Below are positions 14,652 through 23,540 of a stretch of DNA of 64,000 bases, piece after piece (the first letter of the stretch is position 1; the number at the start of each line of letters is the position of its first letter). The notes under the pieces were generated by a model. The model was not told the DNA's origin. It searched no databases and saw only the letters and a program-made list of their open reading frames with translations. The position numbers and the translations under genes are program-made. The stretch spans positions 124,001 through 188,000 of the forward strand of contig JACKKE010000003.1 in assembly GCA_020637595.1 (NCBI GenBank), in the 5' to 3' direction. The stretch is from Rhodobacter sp. (GTDB lineage Bacteria > Pseudomonadota > Alphaproteobacteria > Rhodobacterales > Rhodobacteraceae).

Positions 14652-14945
14652 CTAGAGCCCGTCCGACAGATCGGCCACCTCGGTCAGTCGGACCGCCATG
14701 TTGCCCGCCTGCTCGCCGTCGAGCTCCTCGAGCACGCCGCGGGCGATCAGGCGATCCCCGACAAAGAGCTCGACCGGATCCTCGACCCGGCGGTCGAGCG
14801 ACAGCACGCTGTCGCGCTGCAACCGCAGGAGGTCGCGCACCAGCGGGCGCGCCTTGCCGACCGAGACAACGATTTCGATCGGAACCTGGGTGAAGGCTCC
14901 GCTGGCAAGGCTGCGGGCGGCGGGGTCGGTGGTGGGCTCAGGCAC
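14652..14945 (-). CDS. fliN: Flagellar motor switch protein FliN
   Basis: 97-aa SpoA-domain (surface presentation of antigens) protein that builds the lower C-ring, binds FliH and helps set rotation direction. The core pattern VPIEIVVSVGKARPLVRDLL and FVGDRLIARGVLEELDG is classical for FliN. It starts with GTG at 14945, preceded by GAGGAG at 7 nt, and overlaps the fliH-like gene by 8 nt. The acidic N-terminal extension is short compared with enterobacterial FliN (about 137 aa) but normal for this clade. Confidence 0.92.
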   Translation of the reverse strand: MPEPTTDPAARSLASGAFTQVPIEIVVSVGKARPLVRDLLRLQRDSVLSLDRRVEDPVELFVGDRLIARGVLEELDGEQAGNMAVRLTEVADLSDGL

Positions 14946-15534
14946 GGCGGCTCTCCTCGGTCTGAATCAGGTAAAAGCGGTCGATGGCGGCGCGCACCAC
15001 GGCCGCGGCATGGGCCAGGTCGATGCGGGTTTCCAGCGCACCAAAGGTGAATTCGGCTTGCCCCTCGGCCAGATCCCCGGTCTCGACCAGGTCCAGCGGT
15101 GGCAGCACCAGCCCGTCGAAGGCCGCTTCGAAATCCGCCAGCCGCCCCGGGGCAATGCGCAGGGTAATCGGGGCCTCGGCGGCGGCATGCGCCAGCGGCA
15201 TCAGTTGCTCGATGGCCAGCGGCACCACCGAGGCGCGCACCGCCGCCGGCAACACCGTGTCGAGCACCGCCGCAATCACCGGCTTCAGCGCCGCCAGGAC
15301 ATGACCCCGCGCCTCGTGGTAGGTGAAGGTCAGCTGTTCGGCCTGGCGGGCAAAGGCGGCGCGGCGGGCGGTTTCCTCGGCCTCGGCCTGCTGGCCGCCA
15401 TCGTCCCACCCCGCGCCATAGCCACGTTCATAGGCGTTCAGGCGGATATCCTCGACCTCCTCGGGCATCAGCAGGACCGGTCCGTCGGGTTGGTCGGGTG
15501 TCTCGAACACCTCAAGGCGCAGACTGCGGGTCAT
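14938..15534 (-). CDS. fliH: FliH-like flagellar assembly protein
   Basis: 198-aa protein between fliF and fliN, the usual place of FliH, the dimeric regulator of the FliI export ATPase. It has the FliH-like plan: a variable N-terminus, an AYERGYGAGWDDGG glycine/aromatic segment (about 35-48), a long Ala/Glu helix likely to coil, and a C-terminal E2-stator-like region ending ALETRIDLAHAAAVVRAAI. Sequence similarity to FliH is weak, so the name rests on position and architecture. Overlaps fliF by 1 nt (TGATG) and fliN by 8 nt. No fliI is in this window. Confidence 0.7.
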   Translation of the reverse strand: MTRSLRLEVFETPDQPDGPVLLMPEEVEDIRLNAYERGYGAGWDDGGQQAEAEETARRAAFARQAEQLTFTYHEARGHVLAALKPVIAAVLDTVLPAAVRASVVPLAIEQLMPLAHAAAEAPITLRIAPGRLADFEAAFDGLVLPPLDLVETGDLAEGQAEFTFGALETRIDLAHAAAVVRAAIDRFYLIQTEESRRA

Positions 15535-17111
15535 CAGCGTGTCTCCTCAGGGTCTTCCATCCAGTGCCGCAGGATTTCCAGCGTCTCGTCCTGGCGTTCG
15601 GAGATCAGCTGCCGCATCCGCTCGACCGGATCGGCCATTGCCGGCCTGTCCTCGACCGCCACCGCGCCCCGGGGTCCGTCGTCGATTTCGCCGGTCAGCA
15701 CCGGTCCCGATGGCAGCGGCGGCAGGGCCGGCCCGGGACCAGCCAGCAGTTCGGTCTCATCCTCGCGCGGGGCCGGGCGCAGGATCGGGCGCACCACGAA
15801 AAGCGCCAGGAACAGCGCGACCGCCGCCAGCGCCGCCAGCCGGATCAGCCCCATCACATCGAGGCCGAGCGTCTCGACCCAGCCGGCCCCTCCGGCGGTG
15901 CCCTCGAGCGCGGGAAGCGGCTCGAACGGCAGCGAGCGCAGGGTGATGACATCGCCGCGCGCCTCGTCAAAGCCGACGGCCGAGGCGACCAGCTCGCGCA
16001 GCGCCGACAGCTCCTCCTCCGGCCGGGGCTGCCACTGCAACACGCCGTTCGCATCGGCCCGCTGCACCCCGTCGATCAACACCGCAACCGTCAAGCGCCG
16101 GATCGCCCCCGGCCCGCGCTCGACCTCGCGGCTGGTTTCGCTGACCTCCCAGCTGGTGCGCTCACGCGAGGTGACCTCGCGCGATTCGGCACGCCCGTCG
16201 CCTCCCGCAGCGTCACCGTCGGGCAGGTTCGAGGCGACCGAGACCCCCGCCCCGCGGGTATCGGTCGAGGTGGCGTTGCGCTCCTCGGTCTCCTGGCTGA
16301 CCGCGGCGCGCGCATTCGGGTCGATCCGCCGCTCGACGATCGTCTCGCGGTCGGTGACGGTTTCGACATTCACCTCGACCACCGCCCGCCCGGGACCGAC
16401 CCGCGCCTCGAGCAACCGTTCGACATTGCCGCGCAGCAGATCGGCGCGATCGGTGCCCTGGGTCGACGGGCCGGTTTCGTCGCTGATCACCATGCCACCG
16501 TTTGAATCGATCACCGCGACATCCTCGGGGCCGAGCCCGGCCACCGCCGAGGACACCAGGAACCTGAGCGCCTGCGCCTGCCCCGGCGTCAACGGGGCAC
16601 CCGCCGGCGTCACCGTGACCGAGGCCGACGCCTGTTGATCGCGCCGAAAGGGTTGCGTGCCGCCCTGGGCGATATGCACCCGCGCCAGGCGAATATGCGG
16701 GCTGGCCATGATCGTGCGCGCGAGTTCCCCTTCCTTGGCGCGCCAATAGGCCGCATCGAACATCTGCGCGGTGGTGCCAAAGCCGGTCAGCCCGTCCAGC
16801 AGCTCATACCCGGTCGCCGAATTCGCCGGCAGGCCCTGGGCGGCCAGCGCCATACGGGTCTCGTCGCGCGCGGTGCTTTCGACATAGATCGCGTCGCCCC
16901 GCACCTCATAGCTTTGCCCGCGCTGGTCCAGCATCTGGATCACCTCGCCGGCCTGCGCCCCTTCGAGCCCGGCATAGAGCAACGACATCCCCGGCGCCGT
17001 GGCGATCCGCGCCAGCGCAAGCACCGCCAGAAACACCCCCAGCGTGGCGGCGACGGCAATGATTCGGCGGCGCGGTTCCAGCGCATTCCAGACTGACAGG
17101 AGCTGTTCCAA
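15534..17111 (-). CDS. fliF: Flagellar M-ring protein FliF
   Basis: 525-aa MS-ring protein, the inner-membrane base of the flagellum. N-terminal transmembrane helix about 17-36, YscJ/FliF ring-building domains (about 40-210, with LYAGLEGAQAGEVIQML and ARVHIA), the FliF C domain (about 240-410), second transmembrane helix about 428-450 and an acidic C-terminal tail that binds FliG. It starts with a rare TTG at 17111: AAAGGA lies 7 nt upstream and the next ATG would delete the first membrane helix. First gene of the leftward operon, sharing its promoter region with fliL. Confidence 0.94.
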   Translation of the reverse strand: MEQLLSVWNALEPRRRIIAVAATLGVFLAVLALARIATAPGMSLLYAGLEGAQAGEVIQMLDQRGQSYEVRGDAIYVESTARDETRMALAAQGLPANSATGYELLDGLTGFGTTAQMFDAAYWRAKEGELARTIMASPHIRLARVHIAQGGTQPFRRDQQASASVTVTPAGAPLTPGQAQALRFLVSSAVAGLGPEDVAVIDSNGGMVISDETGPSTQGTDRADLLRGNVERLLEARVGPGRAVVEVNVETVTDRETIVERRIDPNARAAVSQETEERNATSTDTRGAGVSVASNLPDGDAAGGDGRAESREVTSRERTSWEVSETSREVERGPGAIRRLTVAVLIDGVQRADANGVLQWQPRPEEELSALRELVASAVGFDEARGDVITLRSLPFEPLPALEGTAGGAGWVETLGLDVMGLIRLAALAAVALFLALFVVRPILRPAPREDETELLAGPGPALPPLPSGPVLTGEIDDGPRGAVAVEDRPAMADPVERMRQLISERQDETLEILRHWMEDPEETR

Positions 17112-17168
17112 GGCCGTTTCCTTTCGCGGACGTTCTGTCCCGATGCGCCCAGTCTTGACCGACAGCGA

Positions 17169-17183
17169 TTAACAATCGGTTAG
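17169..17183. promoter_or_regulatory. CtrA-like box between fliF and fliL
   Basis: TTAA-CAATCGG-TTAG, one base from the full CtrA consensus TTAA-N7-TTAA. It lies 58 nt from the fliF start and 56 nt from the fliL start, nearly mid-way in the divergent region, and could serve both operons. CtrA control of flagellar genes is established in Rhodobacterales; binding here is inferred. Confidence 0.6.
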
Positions 17184-17238
17184 TCACACTGTGCCAAAAC
17201 CGGGGCATCGACCGAGTCCTCGCAGATCGGAGCCCGCT

Positions 17239-17754
17239 ATGGCCGAAGCCGCACAACCCATTGCTGAGCCAGTAAAAAAATCAAAGATCCCCCTGATTCT
17301 GGGGGTTGTTCTGCTGCTTGTCGGCGGTGCGGGCGGATTTTACGCAACCTATGCCGGCCTGCTCGATTCGCTGCTCGGCGGCGACCACGCCACCCCGTCG
17401 GCGGAAACACATGGAGCCGTTGCGCCCGGCCCCGACGCGCATGGCGCAGGCGGCGACATCACCTTCGTGCCGCTCGAACCGATCACCATCAACCTTGGCC
17501 CGCGCGGCCAGTCACGGCACTTGCGCTTCTCGGCTCAGCTCGAGGTCGCGCCGAACCACGCCGCCGAGGTCCAGCGTCTGATGCCGCGGATCATGGACGT
17601 GCTGAACATCTACCTGCGCGCGCTCGATCCGAACGAACTGGAAGAGCCCGCCGCGCTGTTGCGGCTGCGCGGGCAGATGCTGCGGCGGGTGCAGATCGTC
17701 ACCGGGCCCGGCTTCATCACCGACCTGCTGGTCATGGAATTCGTCTTTAACTGA
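17239..17754 (+). CDS. fliL: Flagellar basal-body-associated protein FliL
   Basis: 171-aa single-pass protein: short cytosolic N-terminus, transmembrane helix about 17-38 (KIPLILGVVLLLVGGAGGF), linker, and periplasmic FliL domain about 75-171 with FVPLEPITINLG and LRFSAQLEV at its start and ITDLLVMEFVFN at its end. It sits around the stator and supports torque. GGAG 6 nt before the ATG decides the start. First gene of the rightward operon leading to motA. Confidence 0.95.
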   Translation: MAEAAQPIAEPVKKSKIPLILGVVLLLVGGAGGFYATYAGLLDSLLGGDHATPSAETHGAVAPGPDAHGAGGDITFVPLEPITINLGPRGQSRHLRFSAQLEVAPNHAAEVQRLMPRIMDVLNIYLRALDPNELEEPAALLRLRGQMLRRVQIVTGPGFITDLLVMEFVFN

Positions 17755-17764
17755 GGGGGCCGAC

Positions 17765-18214
17765 ATGGAGTTTCTGTCCGACCTGTTCCTGGGCGCGGCC
17801 GCGATCGGCGCCGCCATCTATTGCACTGTCCTGTCCCGACGCCTCGCAGCCCTGGGTTCGCTCGAAGGCGGAATGGGCGCCGCGATCGCCGTGCTGTCCG
17901 GCCAGGTCGACGCGCTGCAGCATTCGCTCAAGGCCGCGCAGGACGCCGCCGTGAAATCCGGTGCGCGGCTGGACAACCAGACACAGCGCGCCGAAGCCGT
18001 CGCGCGGCGGCTCGAACTGCTGGTGGCCTCGATGCACGACCTGCCCGAGGCCAGCCCGCCGACCGGCACCGCGCCCGCTCGCGAACCCTCGCGCTGGCCC
18101 GCCGAACCTGCGCGGCGACCGGACCCCGAACGCCAGATGCCGCCCGAGGCCGAGGCCCCGCCCGCCCGTGCCCGGATCCTGCGCCGCCGCCCCGGATCGG
18201 AGTTGCCCCGATGA
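17765..18214 (+). CDS. Hypothetical flagellar-operon membrane protein (DUF6468-like)
   Basis: 149-aa protein between fliL and the motE-like gene. One N-terminal transmembrane helix (about 4-22, LFLGAAAIGAAIYCTVL), then a predicted coiled coil (about 30-90) and a disordered Pro/Arg/Ala-rich tail (about 92-149). The arrangement is that of small alphaproteobacterial flagellar-locus proteins grouped as DUF6468; I cannot confirm the family. Starts 10 nt after fliL with GGGGG upstream and overlaps the next gene by 4 nt (ATGA). A scaffold role at the basal body is a guess. Confidence 0.65.
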   Translation: MEFLSDLFLGAAAIGAAIYCTVLSRRLAALGSLEGGMGAAIAVLSGQVDALQHSLKAAQDAAVKSGARLDNQTQRAEAVARRLELLVASMHDLPEASPPTGTAPAREPSRWPAEPARRPDPERQMPPEAEAPPARARILRRRPGSELPR

Positions 18215-18816
18215 CCAGCCGCCCGCGCAAGCCCCGCCGCGCCCGCATCCTGCCTGGCCTCGCCCTGCTCTTCCTCCTGGGCGCCTCGCTGAAACTCACC
18301 ACCGGCCTCGGGGCGGCAATGGCACAAGACCCTGCACCGGAGCCCGTCATTCCGCACACCGCGCCGTCCCCCTTGCCGCCCGCCCCGCAACTGTTGCAGG
18401 CCTCGGTTGCGGGTAATGCCGAACTGATCGTCGACCTGCGCCGACGCGAACAAGCCCTCGACGCGCGCGAGGCTGCCGTGGCCGAACGCGCCGCTCTGGT
18501 CGAGGCCGGGCAGGTGCGCCTGCAGGACCAGATCGCTGCGTTGCAGGCCGCCGAAGGTGAGCTCGCCGCGACGATGGCGCTGGCCGACCGCGCCGCCGAG
18601 GACGATATCACCCGGCTGGTCAGCGTCTTCGAGGCGATGAAACCAGAGGACGCCGCCGCCGTCTTTGCCGAAATGGACGCAGGCTTCGCGGCCGGTTTCC
18701 TGGCCCGGCTGGCCCCGCAAACCGCGGCCGACATCCTTGCCGGACTGGAGCCCCGCCAGGCCTACGGGCTCAGCGCAATCCTGGCCGGGCGCAACGCCAA
18801 TGTCCCCCGGGACTGA
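18211..18816 (+). CDS. MotE-like flagellar protein (MgtE-N-like domain)
   Basis: 201-aa exported or membrane-anchored protein. N-terminal hydrophobic segment (about 15-34, LPGLALLFLLGASLKLTTGLG), Pro-rich linker, coiled coil with LIVDLRRREQALDAREAAVAERA (two pieces, about 70-120), and a C-terminal helical domain (about 130-195, VSVFEAMKPEDAAAVFAEM and TAADILAGLEPRQAYGLSAILAG) like the MgtE N domain of rhizobial MotE. MotE helps stabilise other periplasmic motor parts. It overlaps the upstream gene by 4 nt and precedes motA by 70 nt. Confidence 0.75.
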   Translation: MTSRPRKPRRARILPGLALLFLLGASLKLTTGLGAAMAQDPAPEPVIPHTAPSPLPPAPQLLQASVAGNAELIVDLRRREQALDAREAAVAERAALVEAGQVRLQDQIAALQAAEGELAATMALADRAAEDDITRLVSVFEAMKPEDAAAVFAEMDAGFAAGFLARLAPQTAADILAGLEPRQAYGLSAILAGRNANVPRD

Positions 18817-18886
18817 CCCTGCACCGGTCAGGAAATCTTAAACCCCGGCTGCCAGAATCGGCAAACAACGGGAATCGAGGCACGCC

Positions 18887-19756
18887 ATGTTCGGCATCAT
18901 CGGCATCATCGTGGTTTTTGTCATGGTCTTTGGCGGTTTCGTCCTCGCCGGCGGCCATTTCGAGATCATCCTGCATTCCCTTCCGTTCGAGATGATGATG
19001 ATCGGCGGGGCAGCCATTGGTGCCTTTCTGATCGCCAATGACGGCACCGGCATCAAGCAGACCCTCAGGGATCTGGCCAAGGTGTTCAGGGGAACGACCT
19101 GGAAACCCGCCGACTATCGGGATCTGCTGTGCCTGCTGTTTGAATTGATCCGGCTGGCGCGCCAGAATCCGGTGGCGCTGGAAGAACATATCGAAGCCCC
19201 TGAAAATTCGGACATCTTTGCGAAATACGCGAAGATTCTGAAGGACCACGAAGCGGTCGAGCTGATTTGCGACACCCTGCGGTCGATGACCTTGAGCTAT
19301 GACGATCCGATGCAGGTCGAGGAGGTGCTCGACAAACGGATGGAGGCCAATCTCAACCATGCGCTGCATTCCAGCCACGCCATGCAGACGGTCGCCGACG
19401 GGCTTCCCGCCCTCGGGATCGTCGCCGCGGTGCTCGGCGTCATCAAGACGATGGCGGCCATTGACCAGCCGCCGGAGGTTCTCGGCGGGTTGATCGGCGG
19501 CGCCCTCGTCGGCACTTTCCTGGGGGTGTTCATCGCCTACGGCTTCGTCGGCCCCTTCGCCGCCAAGATGCGCTCGGCCGTCGAGGACGACAGCCATTTC
19601 TACAAGCTGATCCGCGAGGTGTTGATCGCCAATCTGCACAACCACCCCGCCAATATGTGCATTGAGGTCGGCCGTCAGAACACCCCGCATCATGTGCGCC
19701 CCGCCTATGGCGACCTCGAGGAGGCGATGCGCAGCCTCAAGCGGGATGCGGCGTGA
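18887..19756 (+). CDS. motA: Flagellar motor stator protein MotA
   Basis: 289-aa proton-channel stator subunit. Four hydrophobic segments: about 3-22, 28-48, 170-190 (GLPALGIVAAVLGVIKTM) and 200-225 (GGLIGGALVGTFLGVFIAYGF). The cytosolic loop has the conserved charged region including RSMTLSYDDP and the strong MotA signature near HALHSSHAMQTVADGLPALGI. Ribosome site GAGG 6 nt before the ATG. The partner motB is not in this window; instead motA is followed with a 1-nt overlap by an 830-aa exported protein. Confidence 0.96.
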   Translation: MFGIIGIIVVFVMVFGGFVLAGGHFEIILHSLPFEMMMIGGAAIGAFLIANDGTGIKQTLRDLAKVFRGTTWKPADYRDLLCLLFELIRLARQNPVALEEHIEAPENSDIFAKYAKILKDHEAVELICDTLRSMTLSYDDPMQVEEVLDKRMEANLNHALHSSHAMQTVADGLPALGIVAAVLGVIKTMAAIDQPPEVLGGLIGGALVGTFLGVFIAYGFVGPFAAKMRSAVEDDSHFYKLIREVLIANLHNHPANMCIEVGRQNTPHHVRPAYGDLEEAMRSLKRDAA

Positions 19757-22248
19757 TGCGGGTCGCCGCTCTTTTCCTGCTGCTGCTTTGCGCAATGCCA
19801 GGGGCGGCCCCCGCACAGCGGGCCGGATATCCGGTGACGGCCGGCGAACACCCGGGATTTACCCGCGTGGTCACCCACACCCCGCCGGGAACGAGCTGGG
19901 ATTTCAGCGGTGCCGACGGAACGTATCGGCTCGCCCTGGGCACGCAGACGGCCCGTTTCGACATCTCGCGTGTTTTTGCGCGCATCCGCCGCGAGCGGTT
20001 GGCGGCGGTCCATGCCGAAGGGGCCGAGATGACCCTGTCCCTGGCCTGCGACTGTGCGCCCCGCGCCTGGGAGGAACGCCCCGGTTTGATCGTGATCGAC
20101 ATTGCAGATCCGCCGCCACAGCCCCCCGAAGACCCGGCACCTCGGATCCAGCCCCCTTCCGCTGCGACCCTGGCCGAAGCGGCACGCCTGGCCGGCCACG
20201 CCCTCGCCCGGGCCCATGCCCTGCTCGACCCGCCCGAGGCCCCTCCCCCTCAGGGCCCGGCAGCCGAAGAGCTGGCTCGGGGCCTCGGCCAGACGGTTGC
20301 CCAGGCGCTCAGCCAGGGCTTGCTCGACCCGTCCGGCGACATCGCCGCCACAGGCACGGGCCTGCTGCCAAACACGCCGCTGCCATCGGAGGCGCTGCTC
20401 GAAAACATCCGCGTTTCGACCGTTCTGGATCGTCCCGACCCTCAAGAGCCTGCCCCCGGTCGCCTCGCTGGCGATTGCCCCGCAACAGAGGTTCTCGCCT
20501 TCATGTTCGCCGCCGCAACACCCGACTTTGCCACGGCCTTCGCGGAAACGGCGCGCGCCTTCTACGGTGAATTCGACCAACCGGATCCCGAGGCGCGCCT
20601 GACCTTGATCCGTCTCTATCTGATGTCCGGCTTTGGCGCCGAAGCCCGGGTTCTGATCGAAAACAGCCCCGATCCGGTCGCCGGCCGCGATGTATTGCTG
20701 GGCATTGCCGATGTTCTCGAAGACCGCGCCTCGAATTCGCGACACCGCCTCAGCCAGGCGCTGAACTGTGGTGGTGCTGCGGCCGCGTTCGCCCTCCTGG
20801 CCGGCGCGGAGGGCCCGCCCTTGCCAGCCGCGGACATCGCGCTGACGTTTTCGCAATTCCCCGCGACGCTGCGGGCGATTGTGGGCCCCGGTCTGGTGCA
20901 ACGACTGACGGATGCCGGTGCCGTCGACGCGGCACGGATCGCCGCCGAAAGCCTGCGCCGCTCACCTTGGCATACAGTCAGTCAGATACCCTTGATCGAC
21001 GCCGAACTCGACCGCGCCCGCGGGCACGAGACGCTCGCCGCCGAACGACTGGCTCATTTCGCATCGACGGACGCGACGTCGATCCAAGCGCTGCTCGACC
21101 TTGCCCTGCAGACCGGCCGGGCGATTGCCCCCGCCGATCTGGCCAGCGCCGAGGCCCTCGCCAGCGCCGAGCGAAACAACGACACCGGCGTTGCGCTGAT
21201 GGGGTCTCTCGTCCAACTTCATGCGCGCGACGGCACATTCGACGCGGCCTTTGCCACCCTCGATCGCCTCGATCGGTGGCTCGCCGCCACCCCTTCAAAC
21301 CAGGCACAGCTTGCCGCGCTCCGCAACACAGTGTGGCATCAGTTGAGCCACCAGGGAGACGACCTCGCAGTCGCCGCCGCCCTCCTCAACCGGCAAGACT
21401 GGCTTGGCGACGGGCTCGCAGAACCCGTGCGTTTCGCGCTTGCAGACCGACTGCTGGGATTGGGGCTCGCCCCCCCGGTCACGGCACTTTTGCAGGACAA
21501 TGCGACACCCGAAGGCTTGCGCCTGCGTGCACGGGCGGCACTCGCACAAGGTTCGCCCGAAACCGCCCTTGCCCTTCTCGCCACGCACGACGATTCCGCA
21601 GCGGACGCCATACGAGCCGTCGCCCTGGCGCAGCTTGGCGAAAACGGTCAGGCCGCACGCGCGTTCCGGGCTCTCGGTGAAGGGGCCGCCGCCCGCCATG
21701 CGGCAATCCTGGCAGGCGACTGGCAACACCTGCAACAAAACGACGCCCCATCCCCCGACGCGAACGAGGCAATCCTCGGCAACTTGTTGACGGCGCAACC
21801 GGGGCATAGCCAGATGACCCGGGACGGGGTTTTCGCCCCGCAGGCACCCGTTGCGCCCCCCGCCGCCCCAGGCCTGTCGGAAAGACCGCAGATCGGTCCG
21901 GACAGCCCCCCGGCCCCGCGTTCGCAACAGCCGGCCCCGGACGCTGCCGCGGAAAGCAGCCCTGACCGTCGGCCTGCCCTCGCCGAAACGCCCTCAGCCG
22001 CCGATGAGGGGCGAGCCCCTGACGCAACGCCGAATCTCGCGGCGGGAGCCTCGTTGTCTGGCGAGGGGGCCCACCGGACCATGTCCGACCATGCCGTTCC
22101 ACCCGATGGTATTTCCGTGCGGCGCCCTGAGGACACACCCACACCGTTCGATCGGCTCGGCGTCGTGACCCGCGGATCTCTTCTACTGAGCGAAAGCGAA
22201 CATCTGCGCGACTCTCTGCAGGCCTTGGTCGAGACGCCACTTCAATGA
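19756..22248 (+). CDS. Large exported protein of the motA operon, function unknown
   Basis: 830-aa protein, start ATG overlapping the motA stop (TGATG); a GTG 3 nt earlier is possible. A signal peptide (MRVAALFLLLLCAMPGAAPAQ) marks it as periplasmic. The first 115 residues form a compact domain with AMIN-like FTRVVTHT and a C98-x-C100 pair; Pro-rich linker at about 119-135; an all-helical middle of roughly 550 residues with repeated Ala/Leu helices (for example EARLTLIRLYLMSGFGAEARVLIE in two parts) that looks like a TPR-type solenoid; a disordered Pro/Ala stretch at about 695-770; and a short conserved-looking end TRGSLLLSESEHLRDSL. Similar in position to rhizobial MotC but twice as long. 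The motility link rests on co-transcription. Confidence 0.75.
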   Translation: MRVAALFLLLLCAMPGAAPAQRAGYPVTAGEHPGFTRVVTHTPPGTSWDFSGADGTYRLALGTQTARFDISRVFARIRRERLAAVHAEGAEMTLSLACDCAPRAWEERPGLIVIDIADPPPQPPEDPAPRIQPPSAATLAEAARLAGHALARAHALLDPPEAPPPQGPAAEELARGLGQTVAQALSQGLLDPSGDIAATGTGLLPNTPLPSEALLENIRVSTVLDRPDPQEPAPGRLAGDCPATEVLAFMFAAATPDFATAFAETARAFYGEFDQPDPEARLTLIRLYLMSGFGAEARVLIENSPDPVAGRDVLLGIADVLEDRASNSRHRLSQALNCGGAAAAFALLAGAEGPPLPAADIALTFSQFPATLRAIVGPGLVQRLTDAGAVDAARIAAESLRRSPWHTVSQIPLIDAELDRARGHETLAAERLAHFASTDATSIQALLDLALQTGRAIAPADLASAEALASAERNNDTGVALMGSLVQLHARDGTFDAAFATLDRLDRWLAATPSNQAQLAALRNTVWHQLSHQGDDLAVAAALLNRQDWLGDGLAEPVRFALADRLLGLGLAPPVTALLQDNATPEGLRLRARAALAQGSPETALALLATHDDSAADAIRAVALAQLGENGQAARAFRALGEGAAARHAAILAGDWQHLQQNDAPSPDANEAILGNLLTAQPGHSQMTRDGVFAPQAPVAPPAAPGLSERPQIGPDSPPAPRSQQPAPDAAAESSPDRRPALAETPSAADEGRAPDATPNLAAGASLSGEGAHRTMSDHAVPPDGISVRRPEDTPTPFDRLGVVTRGSLLLSESEHLRDSLQALVETPLQ

Positions 22249-22538
22249 CGTCGACATCCCCTTGCAACGGCGGCACCTGCGGTCGGCCACACGATCCTCC
22301 GGCCTCAGGCCCTGACGGCGAACGAATACCTCCAAACCGGCGCGCCCCCCAGGCGACTCCGCGCAGGATCAACCGCCACACACAACCCCGGAGCCCGCGC
22401 GCCCCTCGCAGGGATGAAAGCATCGCCCGAAGCCGAGGGAAAATCGAACCGCCAAATGCGGCGGCTCGCGCCGGTTCCTGCCACGGCCACCCGTTGCCTG
22501 CCCTCCGACGCCAGGCCAACGGTGCCCGGGACCACGGC
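22249..22538. other. Convergent spacer without visible gene
   Basis: 290 nt between the end of the motA operon and the end of the EamA transporter gene. No reading frame here has a ribosome site or a recognisable product, and no clear terminator stem with a T tract is seen. Confidence 0.4.
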
Positions 22539-23438
22539 TCACCCGCCAAGCTGAACGATGACAGCGCCAAAAGCGATGCAGCTCATCAGCGCCACCCGTC
22601 GCGGGCCGGTGCTTTCCCCCAGCATCATCCAGCCAATCAGGGCCGAGAACACCGTCGAGGTCTCGCGCAGGACTGCAGCCTGACCCACGGGGCCCAGCCG
22701 GGTGGCCAACATGATCCCGCCGAAACTGGCCATTGCCACGGCGGCCCCGATCACACCCCGCCTGGCCAGTGGCAGGATTTGCGCGCGTGGCAATTTCCAC
22801 CATCGCCGCCACAAGATCACGGGCATGAACACGCCATCAATCAGGAAAAACCAGGCCAGAAACGTGAACGGATCGGCCGAAGCCCGGATTCCGTAGGCGT
22901 CAAACGTCGTATACAGCGCCACCAGGGCCCCGGTTGCGATGGCCAGGCCCAGAGCCGGCACCAGCGTCTCGCGCCCGCTGGTCACGGTGCGCAGGTTATA
23001 GAGTGCAAGACCATAAATGCCGCTCACCAGAACCGCGACGCCCAGCCATTGCACCATCGAGAAATGCTCGCCGAACAACAGGCCGGCACCGATCACCGTG
23101 AACAGCGGGCCCGTGCCGCGCACCACGGGATAGACCACCGTATAGGCGCCGCGCGAATACGCCATCGCCTGCAAGACCTTGTAAACGACATGGATCACCC
23201 AGACCCCGGCAAAGATCGGCCACATCTGCGGCTGCGGCCAGGGCACCACGAACAGCACGATCGGCACGGCGAGCAGACCATAGCTGGCATCAATCGCGGC
23301 GCGCGAAAGCCAGGGGTCATGCCGCCCCTTCTGCAAGGCCCCGAACACCGCGTGCAGGACGGCGGCCATCAGCGCCAGCCCCGCAGCCAAGGCGGCCCCC
23401 GCCGGGGTGCCCTCGAGGGAAATCAACCAGCCGCTCAT
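22539..23438 (-). CDS. EamA/DMT-family transporter
   Basis: 299-aa inner-membrane protein with about ten hydrophobic helices in two EamA halves; the family exports amino acids, drugs or metabolites. The second half has the usual ASFGGIMLATRLGPVGQAAVLRETS and ALIGWMMLGE pattern (pieces, about 225-275), including the ERxx-like RETSTVFSAL and GE motif at the last helices. The ATG at 23438 is chosen so that the first helix starts at MSGWLISLEG; an in-frame TTG at 23474 would add 12 residues. No substrate can be deduced. It lies downstream of ftsY on the same strand with a gap of about 100 nt. Confidence 0.82.
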   Translation of the reverse strand: MSGWLISLEGTPAGAALAAGLALMAAVLHAVFGALQKGRHDPWLSRAAIDASYGLLAVPIVLFVVPWPQPQMWPIFAGVWVIHVVYKVLQAMAYSRGAYTVVYPVVRGTGPLFTVIGAGLLFGEHFSMVQWLGVAVLVSGIYGLALYNLRTVTSGRETLVPALGLAIATGALVALYTTFDAYGIRASADPFTFLAWFFLIDGVFMPVILWRRWWKLPRAQILPLARRGVIGAAVAMASFGGIMLATRLGPVGQAAVLRETSTVFSALIGWMMLGESTGPRRVALMSCIAFGAVIVQLGG

Positions 23439-23540
23439 GCTGAGTGCGACACCCGCAAACCCGGCAATCGACAACGCCCCGCACCGCAGTATCCGCTCGC
23501 GGGGCGTCGCGGGCGATCGGACGGCCCGGCGCGTGCCACT

